From an uncultured Sphingomonadaceae bacterium (GTDB lineage Bacteria > Pseudomonadota > Alphaproteobacteria > Sphingomonadales > Sphingomonadaceae): a stretch of DNA of 64,000 nucleotides. The notes beneath the pieces are model-generated. The model worked only from the letters and a program-made list of their open reading frames with translations. It was not told where the DNA came from and did not search any database. The stretch's first letter is position 1, and every line of letters starts with the position of its first letter. A program made the translations under genes and the position numbers. Shown one piece after another: positions 56,130-64,000 of the stretch. The stretch is from NCBI GenBank assembly GCA_947501695.1, contig CANMWO010000001.1:1674001-1738000 (forward strand), given 5' to 3'.

Positions 56130-56552
56130 ATGACAGAATTACATTGGACAGAGGTCGGCAAGAACGCACTTGTGCTGATCCGTGATTTATTTGTTTTAGG
56201 CATAGTTGTATTTTTTTTGTTTTTCCCAATCCAGTTCGGGGAACAGCTCGGAAAAACTAATATTGGTCGATTCAGCGCATTTGGTGTTGAGGTGGAACTG
56301 CAAGCAAAGGAAATGCGCGATCAAGCTGAGGCGGCAAAAACCGAGGTGGCCGAAGCACAGGCTGCCGTTGATCAGACACTTTCTGACATTAGAATGTGGT
56401 CACGAACCAATCCACAAATCCGGTCGCGAGCCAATCAGCTGGAAGAAAAAGTAGCGCAATCATCACAAAAACTGACCTCCGCACAGAGCGAAATCCAGAG
56501 TTCCATCACGGGCTATGACATATTGGTCAAAAAAATCGAAGCAGCACAATAG
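56130..56552 (+). CDS. single-pass membrane protein with coiled coil
   Basis: 140 residues. One membrane helix at about 14-34 (ALVLIRDLFVLGIVVFFLFF) is followed by a long predicted coiled coil (about 55-135; repeats of KEMRDQAEAAKTEVAEAQAAV). No recognised family. The layout (short N-terminus, TM, coil) suggests an oligomeric membrane scaffold. Same strand as DUF3052 after 51 bases, possibly co-transcribed. Confidence 0.72.
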   Translation: MTELHWTEVGKNALVLIRDLFVLGIVVFFLFFPIQFGEQLGKTNIGRFSAFGVEVELQAKEMRDQAEAAKTEVAEAQAAVDQTLSDIRMWSRTNPQIRSRANQLEEKVAQSSQKLTSAQSEIQSSITGYDILVKKIEAAQ

Positions 56553-56566
56553 CTGCTATCGCAATT

Positions 56567-57370
56567 CTATGCGGGTTCACCCAACAGATTATACGGATCA
56601 ATGCCCACCGCTTCATAGGCTGCATGCGCCTGTTTGTAATGAACCGGTTCGCCGATATTCAGAAACGACCGCGCTTCGTCTATCGGCATCGCGAGAATTT
56701 TCTCAATATCGTAATAGGCCAGTCTTTTGGCCGCCTTGCCGAGCTTTTGCCCTTCGCGGACAGCGCGCAGAACAGGAGCCTCGGACGGTGACTGTTTTTT
56801 CATTTCCAGCGCACCCGCGTAGGCAATGAACAAGATCCCCAGATTTGGGTTCTGGCCATAGGTAAAGGCCAACACACATTGTTCGCCCAATGCATCGCGA
56901 CCATAGCCGGTCAGGACATGCAGCAAATCATGGGTATCACGCATACGATCACCGAACCATTCGGTAACATCATTCCGCTTTTCATAGTCCGTGCCATAGC
57001 GGTCAAATTCCGCAACCAGTCCGGCGGCGGTTAGACCTTCTTTTTCCATGAAACGCACATAGGCCTGTCCCAAGCTGTCGGCTGGAAGTTGACGTAGTTT
57101 ATCATGATCATCCAACATGGTTGGCAAATCGACATTGCGCTCCATCAATTCCTTCGCATGAGGGGTTTTCAAAAAGCGCTTGGCATTTCGTACAAACGCT
57201 TTACCCGCCAGCGCTTCGATAATGTGGAACACTTCGGCCGTGTCTTCCTTGTCCGCGATGAGCTTGCGGAAATGGCGCATCGCCTTAATCGGGCGGATGC
57301 TCGGCGTAACATGTGCTGTGTTGAGAAGGGGCATATTAGCGGGAGATATTGTCATAAAAGAATCGCTCAA
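56567..57370 (-). CDS. Coq4 family protein, ubiquinone biosynthesis
   Basis: 267 residues. The hallmark metal site HDLLHVLTGYGRDALGE (HDxxH-11-E) is present at about residues 140-160, and PSLGQAYVRFM-like (DSLGQAYVRFMEK) near 96. Coq4 acts on the polyprenylated ring intermediate and organises the ubiquinone complex in mitochondria; bacterial homologues are less studied. First ATG 57370 or 57355. It is divergent from the nitroreductase gene. Confidence 0.87.
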   Translation of the reverse strand: MSDSFMTISPANMPLLNTAHVTPSIRPIKAMRHFRKLIADKEDTAEVFHIIEALAGKAFVRNAKRFLKTPHAKELMERNVDLPTMLDDHDKLRQLPADSLGQAYVRFMEKEGLTAAGLVAEFDRYGTDYEKRNDVTEWFGDRMRDTHDLLHVLTGYGRDALGEQCVLAFTYGQNPNLGILFIAYAGALEMKKQSPSEAPVLRAVREGQKLGKAAKRLAYYDIEKILAMPIDEARSFLNIGEPVHYKQAHAAYEAVGIDPYNLLGEPA

Positions 57371-57581
57371 TTATTTGATGCTGATGATCTTCTACCGTTT
57401 ACTAACACTAATGTCAATAGTAGATAATTGCTTTCCTACCCGCTCCTTGATGGGTAAGCATTTGGTGGATCGATCTTGTAACCTGCCTGCCTGTCAAAAG
57501 AGCACGGAAACGGGTGAGACTTGTGTGAACTTTGGACTATTGTTACGCGCTTGATTCAATGTGGCGCCAAGGAAAACCGAA

Positions 57582-58256
57582 ATGAAACCGCACGACACCC
57601 TGCCCTATACCCAATTACCCGATTATTCAGACGAGGAACGCATAACGCGATCGCGAGCCTTTTATGATGCCATGAAAGTCCGCCGAACCTGTCGCTATTT
57701 TACCGATGAAGCGATATCGCGGACCGTAATTGAGAACGCCCTGCTAGCCGCTGGCACAGCACCCAACGGGGCCAATCATCAGCCCTGGCATTTTGCTGTT
57801 ATTGAATCTCCCGAGAAGAAAAAAGCGCTGCGTATAGCTGCAGAACAGGAAGAGCGCGAGTTTTACGAAAACAAGGCCAGCGACGAATGGCTGGAAGCGC
57901 TTGGCCCATTGGGCACGGATGCGGACAAACCATTTCTCGAAACCGCGCCCTATCTGATTGTCATATTCGGCCAGCGTAAAGGCGGAATGATGCCGGGAGA
58001 AATGAAGCAGAACTATTACGTGAATGAGAGCGTCGGCATTGCCACGGGCATGCTAATCACCGCTCTGCATGATGCGGGACTTGCCACCCTCACCCACACG
58101 CCTAATCCGATGAAGTTTCTCAACGACCTGTGTGAGCGACCTACCAATGAAAAACCGATGATGGTCCTGGTAGTCGGCAAGCCTGCACCTGACGCGACTA
58201 TCCCCATTCACGCTACGATCAAAAAACCGCTGGATGCCATTGCTAGCTGGCTATAG
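57582..58256 (+). CDS. nitroreductase family protein (BluB/iodotyrosine deiodinase-like)
   Basis: 224 residues from ATG 57582, with AAGGA about ten bases before; a GTG at 57561 would lengthen it. FMN-binding marks are MKVRRTCRYF near residue 33, APNGANHQPWHF near 72 and GIATGMLITALHDAGLATL near 155. The order and THTPNPMKFLN segment are of the BluB/IYD branch. It would use FMN for a reductive reaction; the substrate is not known. No cobalamin gene is present nearby. Confidence 0.9.
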   Translation: MKPHDTLPYTQLPDYSDEERITRSRAFYDAMKVRRTCRYFTDEAISRTVIENALLAAGTAPNGANHQPWHFAVIESPEKKKALRIAAEQEEREFYENKASDEWLEALGPLGTDADKPFLETAPYLIVIFGQRKGGMMPGEMKQNYYVNESVGIATGMLITALHDAGLATLTHTPNPMKFLNDLCERPTNEKPMMVLVVGKPAPDATIPIHATIKKPLDAIASWL

Positions 58257-58295
58257 AGAGCTGTATTGTATTTATAATACAGTAAGGATTTACTG

Positions 58296-59546
58296 ATGAA
58301 CGCGACTACCACCCAAACCCGTCACATCACGCTCGATGCCCTTCGCGGCTTTGCTGTTATGGGCATATTGTGGATGAACATCACTACCTTTGGCTTTCCT
58401 GAAATGGCATATATCAGTCCGATTGTTGGCACACTCGGCAGTCCCTCGGATATCGCGTCATGGACATTTTCATTCATCTTTTTTGATGGCAAAATGCGAG
58501 CAATATTTTCCTTGCTTTTCGGCGCCAGCATGATCCTGGTTATCGAGCGCGCGACGGCTACCGAACAATCGCCAGCGAAAGTACATTTCTCCCGAATGTT
58601 ATGGCTCGCAATATTTGGGCTATGCCATTTTTATCTGCTGTGGTGGGGCGATATATTGTTTCTCTACGCAATATCAGGCTGCTTTGTATATTTGTTACGC
58701 AATTGGTCCAGTGAAAAACTGATCAAGGGAGGTGTTCTCGCCTACATCATATCGGCGGTTTTACTGACCATAGGCATGGCTACCATGTTTTACCTGCAGA
58801 GCGAGGCCGCCAAGCCGACTGCAAGCGAAGAAATTTTGAACGAATGGGCGGTGATGATCGATGAATTTGGTATATCGGCGGAAAACCTGGCCAAAGAAAC
58901 TGCCATATACCAAGGATCTTTCAGCCAGTTGGTGATCGACAAGCTGACCAATCAAGTTCTGACACCATTTAAAAATCTATTCATCGGACCTCTGGAAACC
59001 ATCCCGCTAATGATGATTGGTATGGGGTTGTATAAATCGGGTTTTCTGCTCGGTCATGCAGATCCAAAAACCTATCATCGCATAGGCATATGGGGAACGT
59101 TGATAGGCGGCCTGATGTTCGCAGCCATGGCATGGTTGGCGGCAAACGGTGATTTTGATTTCATTTTGATGATGAATGTCACCCAAGCTTGGTCGACCCT
59201 GCCACGCTTGTTAATGGCCGCAGGTTACGTGGCATTATTCATTCTGCTTATTCAGCATTTTTCTAACCGGCCATTGCTCCGCCGCATCGCCGCAGTAGGC
59301 CGTGTCGCCTTTTCTAACTATCTCGGTACCAGCGTCGTTATGGCCTTTCTGTTCTATGGTTGGGGCTTGGGTTTGTATGGAACGGTTGGTCGCGCGCAAA
59401 TGATATTGCTTGTACTCAGCGCCTGGGCAACAATGATGCTATGGTCTCAACCATGGTTGATGCGCTATCGTTATGGTCCGCTCGAATGGCTGTGGCGCTC
59501 TTTGGCACGACGCGAACGGCAAGTTATGGCCATCAGCAAAAAATAA
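58296..59546 (+). CDS. DUF418 family polytopic membrane protein
   Basis: 416 residues, nine or ten membrane helices. LDALRGFAVMGILWMNI at the start and the C-terminal DUF418 domain with GRVAFSNYLGTSVVMAFLFYGWGLGLYG and RYRYGPLEWLWRSL are diagnostic. Such proteins are thought to be related to acyltransferase-3 type enzymes but function is unknown. Separated from the nitroreductase by 39 bases; a weak hairpin spans its stop codon region. Confidence 0.9.
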   Translation: MNATTTQTRHITLDALRGFAVMGILWMNITTFGFPEMAYISPIVGTLGSPSDIASWTFSFIFFDGKMRAIFSLLFGASMILVIERATATEQSPAKVHFSRMLWLAIFGLCHFYLLWWGDILFLYAISGCFVYLLRNWSSEKLIKGGVLAYIISAVLLTIGMATMFYLQSEAAKPTASEEILNEWAVMIDEFGISAENLAKETAIYQGSFSQLVIDKLTNQVLTPFKNLFIGPLETIPLMMIGMGLYKSGFLLGHADPKTYHRIGIWGTLIGGLMFAAMAWLAANGDFDFILMMNVTQAWSTLPRLLMAAGYVALFILLIQHFSNRPLLRRIAAVGRVAFSNYLGTSVVMAFLFYGWGLGLYGTVGRAQMILLVLSAWATMMLWSQPWLMRYRYGPLEWLWRSLARRERQVMAISKK

Positions 59547-59568
59547 TAGCAAAGCCTTGTTTTTGCTA

Positions 59569-59587
59569 TTGCGATCTATTCTCATTA
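59569..59587. promoter_or_regulatory. candidate iron-responsive (Fur-type) box upstream of bfd
   Basis: TTGCGATCTATTCTCATTA; its complement reads TAATGAGAATAGATCGCAA, close to the TGAGAATxxxxCGCAA pattern found before many iron genes of sphingomonads. It lies about 30 bases before the bfd start. It also overlaps a 9-bp inverted repeat (59545-59553 with 59562-59570). Confidence 0.5.
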
Positions 59588-59616
59588 GCTATATACGATT
59601 CGCATAAGGAGCGCAT

Positions 59617-59787
59617 ATGGTTGTTTGTGTCTGCAATGCGATTAAGGAAAAAGACCTGCGGGCTGCGGTTCGTAGCGGCTCTGATAAGCCCAGTGACGTC
59701 TATGCTCAGCTTGGACGGAAACCAAAATGCGGCCAGTGCCTATCGTTTGCGCGAACCATTATCGAAAATGAAGTTGCGACCGCTTAG
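59617..59787 (+). CDS. bfd: bacterioferritin-associated ferredoxin
   Basis: 56 residues, a [2Fe-2S] protein. Ligands are in VVCVCNAI (C-x-C, residues 4 and 6) and KCGQCLSF (C-x-x-C, about 38 and 41), the Bfd pattern. AAGGAG is about seven bases before the ATG. It donates electrons to bacterioferritin for release of stored iron. The bfr gene follows after 119 bases, confirming the assignment; it is shorter than most gene-finders' cut-offs. Confidence 0.93.
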   Translation: MVVCVCNAIKEKDLRAAVRSGSDKPSDVYAQLGRKPKCGQCLSFARTIIENEVATA

Positions 59788-59848
59788 CATTCTCTTTATC
59801 AAATCATTGAAATAATTATACTTTTTGGTGAATCACCCCCTTTCCTAC

Positions 59849-59879
59849 ATTGACGGGCTCGTGTATAAACAGCGTCAAT
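59849..59879 (+). promoter_or_regulatory. 7-bp inverted repeat before bfr
   Basis: ATTGACG (59849-59855) and CGTCAAT (59873-59879) form a dyad with a 17-base spacer, ending 27 bases before the bfr start. TTGACG could also serve as a -35 box. It may be an operator or a leader hairpin that lets bfr be expressed separately from bfd. Confidence 0.4.
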
Positions 59880-59906
59880 CTGTTCCCCACTGAAAAGGAT
59901 TACGCC

Positions 59907-60383
59907 ATGAAGGGCGACGCCAAAGTTATTGATTATTTGAATGAAGCGCTGAAGAACGAACTCACCGCAATCAACCAATATTTCCTACACAGCAAGATGC
60001 TGGACAATTGGGGCGTCAGCAAGCTTGCGAAATTTGAATATGAAGAATCCATCGATGAGATGAAGCATGCCGACAAGCTAGCGGAGCGGATCTTGTTCCT
60101 CGACGGCCTGCCCAACTTCCAGCTACTGGGTCGTTTAAAAATTGGCGAATCTGTCGAAGAAATTCTCAAAGCGGACCTTGCCCTAGAGCATGAAGCATTG
60201 CCGCCGCTAAAAGATGGTATCGAACATTGCGAAAAAGTCCGGGACTATGTTACTCGCGATCTCTTTGCCGAGATACTCGAAAGCGAGGAAGAGCATGTCG
60301 ATACGCTAGAAAAGCAATTTGACATGATAGAGCGCATGGGCATCGAAAATTATGTCCAGCTGCAGTCGGAGCCTAGTGAATAA
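59907..60383 (+). CDS. bfr: bacterioferritin
   Basis: 158 residues from ATG 59907 (AAAGGAT before). All ferroxidase ligands are present at the standard numbers: E18, Y25 nearby, E51, H54, E94, E127 and H130, and the heme-ligating M52 is conserved. It forms the 24-mer that stores iron as ferric mineral. Paired with bfd upstream. The 119-base gap and dyad between them allow different expression levels. Confidence 0.97.
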   Translation: MKGDAKVIDYLNEALKNELTAINQYFLHSKMLDNWGVSKLAKFEYEESIDEMKHADKLAERILFLDGLPNFQLLGRLKIGESVEEILKADLALEHEALPPLKDGIEHCEKVRDYVTRDLFAEILESEEEHVDTLEKQFDMIERMGIENYVQLQSEPSE

Positions 60384-60388
60384 ATCGA

Positions 60389-60832
60389 CTAGTTGTTGGT
60401 AATATGATTACCAAGACTGGAAGACCGGCGCCCAAATCCCATGGATTGACGTTGAACGACTGGACTTGATTCATATTCCAGTATCGGCAGCGTTTCTTCA
60501 AACAATGGCCGTAAGCCAACCACTTGTTCGATTATTTCATCGGGCGTTTCCTGATGCTCCACGCATTTTCGCGCGGTCATCTCGACTAATTCTGCCACAG
60601 CAGCCAATCGAGTCGCACCAAATTGCAGGGCTTCGCCCTTTAGCTTGTGCGCAGGCATGATGATTTGGGTTGCGTCTTTGGCTCGCATTGCAGCTTCAAT
60701 ATTAACGATCGATTGCGTTCCATCTTCGCGGAAATAGCCCAATATGCGTACAAAATCGGGGCCCAGCGAAGACCGTGTTTCGCTATAGACCTCCCAGTCA
60801 ATCAGTTCGCTATCAAGCTGCGCCAAGTTCAT
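60389..60832 (-). CDS. Hpt (histidine phosphotransfer) domain protein
   Basis: 147 residues from ATG 60832. The phosphoacceptor is H62 in PAHKLKGEALQFGA, the HxLKG signature of Hpt domains, placed in a four-helix layout. No receiver or kinase domain is fused, and no two-component gene lies within the window, so it is an orphan phosphorelay intermediate. The tail after residue 120 is Ser/Arg-rich and may be disordered. It converges with bfr. Confidence 0.87.
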   Translation of the reverse strand: MNLAQLDSELIDWEVYSETRSSLGPDFVRILGYFREDGTQSIVNIEAAMRAKDATQIIMPAHKLKGEALQFGATRLAAVAELVEMTARKCVEHQETPDEIIEQVVGLRPLFEETLPILEYESSPVVQRQSMGFGRRSSSLGNHITNN

Positions 60833-60959
60833 ATCCCTAAGAGAAAAAAATGAAAAAACACTCTTAGTGCAAACATTAGAACCCAAACTGTAAAGACTTG
60901 GTTATCAGCGTGGAAAAATCATTAACCACAAACCGGCAGCGATAGCCTAATCAATGCGG

Positions 60960-62351
60960 TCAATCTTTGTCGTGATATGGGTTTTTCGGAGACCGAATTA
61001 TCAAGCGTATCGGTACACCGCCAAAACCCAGTTTTTTGCGAATACCGTTGGTCAGATACCGGCGATAGCTTTCAGGTAAATCATCAACCCGCGTTCCAAA
61101 AATAACAAAGGACGGCGGCCGAGTTTTTGCTTGCGTAATGTAACGCAGTTTGATCCGCTTACCACCTGGCGCTGGTGGCGGATTATCTTCAATTGCATCT
61201 TCAAACCAGCGGTTCAGCTTACCAGTAGCAACCCGCTGAGACCATATCCTCCGGGTGTTGAATGCAGCTTTCATAAGCTCGTTAATGCCTTTGCCAGTAA
61301 AGGCGGAAACAGCGATCAAGGGGACGTCCCGAACCTGTGCCAGACCATCATCGAGTGCAGCGCGAATACCGTTGAATAACTTGCTTGGCCCTTCCGCCAC
61401 ATCCCATTTGTTGATCGCAATTACCAGACAGCGCCCTTCTTGTATGGTTTGATCGGCAATGCGCAAATCCTGCGCTTCGAGCCCCTTGGTTGCATCGAGC
61501 AACAACACCACAACTTCGGCAAAATCAATTGCCCGCTTGGCATCAGCAACAGACAGTTTTTCCAGCTTGTCTTCCACTTTCGCACGCTTTCGCATACCAG
61601 CTGTGTCGATCAGCCGGACTTTGCGATCGGGCTCTATGCCATCGAGTTTTTCATCCTCCGTGAGCGCATCATCACGCCAAACCCATTCCACCGCGATGCT
61701 ATCACGCGTAATTCCTGCCTCGGGACCAGTAATCAGACGGTCTTCGTCGAGCATTTTGTTGATTAGTGTGGACTTCCCTGCATTAGGCCGGCCAACAATA
61801 GCTAGCTTAAGTGGCGAACTTTCATCAACCGGCTGATCCAGCGCTGCTGCCTCAAAAGCTTCGACATAGGGACGGATCTCCTGAAACAAATCAGCAATGC
61901 CATCACCATGTTCTGCGCTCAGCGGGATAGGGTCGCCGAATCCAAGGGCATAGCTTTCGAGTATACCCGATTCAGCGGCTTTCCCTTCTGCTTTATTTAC
62001 CAGCAAGACGACAGGCGTTTTGGACCCTCGCAACCAGCGTGCAATCTCCTCGTCGAGCGGCGTCAGCCCAGCCCGACCATCGATAACAAACAACGCCAAT
62101 TCGGCTCCGGCAACAGCTAGTTCCGTCTGATGCCGCATCCGACCTGGAAGGCTTTTGGCATCTTCATCTTCATAACCAGCTGTATCAATGATGTTAAATT
62201 CGAGTCCAAGCAGATTGGCTGCGCCTTCACGGCGGTCACGTGTCACACCCGGACGATCATCAACCAACGCCAGTTTCTTGCCGACGAGCCGGTTGAATAG
62301 GGTAGACTTGCCAACATTGGGCCGCCCGATAATTGCAATATTGGGCAGCAT
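60960..62351 (-). CDS. der: ribosome-associated tandem GTPase Der (EngA)
   Basis: 463 residues. Two G domains are evident: first G1 GRPNVGKST with G3 DTAGYED and NKAE; second G1 GRPNAGKST with DTAGM and NKWD. A C-terminal KH-like domain has IKLRYITQAKTRPPSFVIFGTR. It is essential for assembly of the large ribosomal subunit. The gene follows bamB after 30 bases in the known order TPR protein-bamB-der. Confidence 0.97.
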   Translation of the reverse strand: MLPNIAIIGRPNVGKSTLFNRLVGKKLALVDDRPGVTRDRREGAANLLGLEFNIIDTAGYEDEDAKSLPGRMRHQTELAVAGAELALFVIDGRAGLTPLDEEIARWLRGSKTPVVLLVNKAEGKAAESGILESYALGFGDPIPLSAEHGDGIADLFQEIRPYVEAFEAAALDQPVDESSPLKLAIVGRPNAGKSTLINKMLDEDRLITGPEAGITRDSIAVEWVWRDDALTEDEKLDGIEPDRKVRLIDTAGMRKRAKVEDKLEKLSVADAKRAIDFAEVVVLLLDATKGLEAQDLRIADQTIQEGRCLVIAINKWDVAEGPSKLFNGIRAALDDGLAQVRDVPLIAVSAFTGKGINELMKAAFNTRRIWSQRVATGKLNRWFEDAIEDNPPPAPGGKRIKLRYITQAKTRPPSFVIFGTRVDDLPESYRRYLTNGIRKKLGFGGVPIRLIIRSPKNPYHDKD

Positions 62352-62381
62352 ATGGCTGTTCCCGTTCCTTAACTAGAGACC

Positions 62382-63728
62382 TTATCGGAACGCAGAAATG
62401 CGACCGCTATTATCCAAAATATATAGCATTTCGCCAGCCACAATGGGCGGCAGAGAAACGCCTTGCTTCAGATCGACCAAGGTAGTGCTGCTACCTTCGT
62501 CAAGAGAAACGGAAACTACGTCGCCTTCCGTACTGGCAACAAGCAAGCGATTGCCAGCCAACACCGGACCGGTCCAGTTGATCGGATTCTTTTTCTTTTT
62601 TTCGTTGCGATAACCAGCCAACTGGCTGATCCACCGCACTTTTCCAGTTGGTCGAGCGATGCAAAGCAATTTCGCGTCATCGGTGAGCACAAAGACCCAC
62701 TCTCCGGAAATAACCGGTGTGGCGATACCGGCAATATTCAATTCCCAAATACGCTGGCCTGTAACTAGTTCATAAGCAGCCATCCGGCCGCCTTGTCCCA
62801 AAGCGAAGACACGACCGCGATCAATGACCGGGTCTGCATCAATGTCCGATAGAGTTGCAACTGACGTTGAAATACTAGTTCTCGCCAAAGCGTCATTCCA
62901 AAGATTACGTCCATTTTCATAACGATAAGCCGTAAGCTCTCCTGATGAATAACCGGCAATAACGGTGCCTTGTGCAGCAGCAGGAGCAGCCACACCAAAA
63001 ATGCCAGCTAGTCCGACAGTTCCCGCTTCATTCCATTGAACCGATCCATCACTTTGGCTCAAAGCATAAATTTGGTTGTCTTGAGTCATGACATAGACAT
63101 TGCCATTTGAAATCGTTGGCGCGCCGCGCAATGGACCCGCGGGCCGGACTTTCCAGAGTCGACTGCCATCGGCGGCATTCAAAGCAACAACATCACCTAC
63201 ACCATTTGTGGCATAAACCATCGTGCCGGCCGCACTGACACCGCCGCCGAAACGCGATGGTTTGCCGTCACTTTTCACTTCCATTTGCGTGGACCAAGCC
63301 TTGGCACCTGTAGTGGCATCAAAAGCATGCACAGTGGCTTGTGTGTCTACTGCATAGAGCCGTCCACCGGCTACAACCGGAGCAGCAGCTAAACGCTCAC
63401 GTTTTGTCGTCCCGCTAATATCTGCTGTCCATACCCGGGTCGATGCTGAACCAAGCGCAACATGCCCGACCGATTTACCAGCGTTCCCGCCAGATTGGGC
63501 CCAATCTGCGTTCGCACGCGGGGCCGGAACGATGACCTGAATACCGGCAAGAGCAGGATCAACTTCGGCACCACTTTCACCCGTTAGGATGTTGGTCCGT
63601 TTGCCCAATGTAGGGGTCGCTTTTTTGTCATCACCGCCGCCGTCCAATATCGAGCAACCCGACAATATGGAAACAGTCATTAAGCCCGCGCATATCTTAG
63701 CGAAACACGTGTTTTTTGCCGAAATCAT
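62382..63728 (-). CDS. bamB: outer-membrane assembly lipoprotein BamB
   Basis: 448 residues. Lipobox ILSGC gives Cys25 as the lipidated residue. The rest is an eight-blade PQQ-type beta propeller with repeats such as RLWKVRPAGPLRGAPTISNGNVYV, AWSTQMEV and VQWNEAG. It supports BamA in inserting beta-barrel proteins. It overlaps the upstream TPR gene by one base (TAATG) and precedes der, which is the typical arrangement. Confidence 0.93.
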   Translation of the reverse strand: MISAKNTCFAKICAGLMTVSILSGCSILDGGGDDKKATPTLGKRTNILTGESGAEVDPALAGIQVIVPAPRANADWAQSGGNAGKSVGHVALGSASTRVWTADISGTTKRERLAAAPVVAGGRLYAVDTQATVHAFDATTGAKAWSTQMEVKSDGKPSRFGGGVSAAGTMVYATNGVGDVVALNAADGSRLWKVRPAGPLRGAPTISNGNVYVMTQDNQIYALSQSDGSVQWNEAGTVGLAGIFGVAAPAAAQGTVIAGYSSGELTAYRYENGRNLWNDALARTSISTSVATLSDIDADPVIDRGRVFALGQGGRMAAYELVTGQRIWELNIAGIATPVISGEWVFVLTDDAKLLCIARPTGKVRWISQLAGYRNEKKKKNPINWTGPVLAGNRLLVASTEGDVVSVSLDEGSSTTLVDLKQGVSLPPIVAGEMLYILDNSGRISAFR

Positions 63729-64000
63729 TACTCTGATTCTCCCTCACTGGCCGCTGAGGCAGATGTATCTGCAGACGTCGCGGTAGTATCATTTTCTTCA
63801 TCGGTATCGAGTTCAACGGCATCAATTCCTTGTACGCCGGCCATTTGCAAAGCACGAGAACGAATGGTCGGCGGAACGGTTTCATCCTTTGCCAGTTGCG
63901 CAAATAGTGGACCAGCAAGATCCGCTTTATTCAAATTCAAATAGGATAGTGCAACCATCTCGCCAGCACTGCCAAACCACGGATTATTAGGTACCGCGAG
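63728..64000 (-). CDS. TPR/YfgM-like protein, C-terminal part
   Basis: Open at the right edge of the window; the last 90 codons are seen. NPWFGSAGEMVALSYLNLNKADLAGPLFAQLA is a helical hairpin like the last repeat of the YfgM-type TPR protein that precedes bamB in most proteobacteria, followed by an acidic, Thr/Ser/Ala-rich tail. YfgM-type proteins are anchored in the inner membrane and help in periplasmic folding; the anchor lies beyond the window. Confidence 0.82.
   Translation of the reverse strand, partial: LAVPNNPWFGSAGEMVALSYLNLNKADLAGPLFAQLAKDETVPPTIRSRALQMAGVQGIDAVELDTDEENDTTATSADTSASAASEGESE

Noticed and set aside
59545-59570. 9-bp inverted repeat after the DUF418 stop as a terminator
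   Set aside because: AT-rich stem without a clear T tail that also overlaps the Fur-like box; kept only as a note to that site.

Overview
The window is a chromosomal segment of an alphaproteobacterium, almost certainly of the order Sphingomonadales. The reasons are a serine palmitoyltransferase with its dedicated acyl carrier protein and other ceramide-type genes, the neighbour pairs obgE-proB and erpA-xth, the coaD/cyclophilin/queA and tgt-glnE groups, and a moderate base composition with many TTG/GTG starts. No rRNA, tRNA, insertion sequence, prophage or CRISPR array was seen. Genes are dense and mostly intact; the main exception is a decayed stretch of about 1 kb at 8504-9515.

Layout. 1-1619: a TauE/SafE-type exporter coupled to a TIGR02186 protein. 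1722-4257: an NfrB-like glycosyltransferase and a membrane-anchored partner (surface glycan export). 4478-8503: MFS transporter, thioesterase, enoyl-CoA hydratase-like protein, DsbA-type isomerase and a GST. 8504-9515: mostly non-coding, with a serine-hydrolase pseudogene. 9516-15866: an uptake and oxidation cluster (SGLT-like symporter, SyrP-like Fe(II) dioxygenase, aldo/keto reductase, Gfo/Idh/MocA dehydrogenase, Rieske oxygenase). 15908-18087: obgE-proB. 18112-31389: a sphingolipid neighbourhood. It holds a CerR-like reductase, a P450, an orphan Pycsar-effector-like membrane protein, ACP, spt, a small membrane protein, a crotonase, a cupin, a TAM41-like nucleotidyltransferase, a DAG/ceramide-type kinase, a DUF2141 protein, lptF-lptG, a membrane desaturase and a GNAT-like candidate ceramide synthase.

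31473-41220: serine hydrolase, alpha/beta hydrolase, xth, erpA, an M23 peptidase, then tgt-glnE-bcp-DUF455, and an orphan bufferin-like (DUF2282) lipoprotein. 41357-47220: hlyIII, queA, cyclophilin, coaD, a polyprenyl synthase, xseB and small membrane proteins. 47520-51175: a LysR regulator, a DUF1289 protein, a quinone-oxidoreductase-type MDR, a DsbA-type isomerase and an unusual SDR. 51307-58256: purL, an aldonolactone-oxidase-type flavoprotein, a Bor-like lipoprotein, DUF3052, a Coq4 homologue and a nitroreductase. 58296-64000: DUF418, bfd-bfr (iron storage), an Hpt protein, der, bamB and the end of a TPR protein.

The most interesting part is 18112-31389. Spt, ACP, the CerR-like reductase and the ceramide-synthase candidate would make (oxo)ceramide. 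A lipid kinase and a TAM41-like cytidylyltransferase lie head to tail and could activate it as a phosphate and then a CDP derivative. LptF/LptG are embedded in the same stretch and could take part in export of the finished lipid. That chain is inference from gene order and family recognition; the individual family calls are much firmer.
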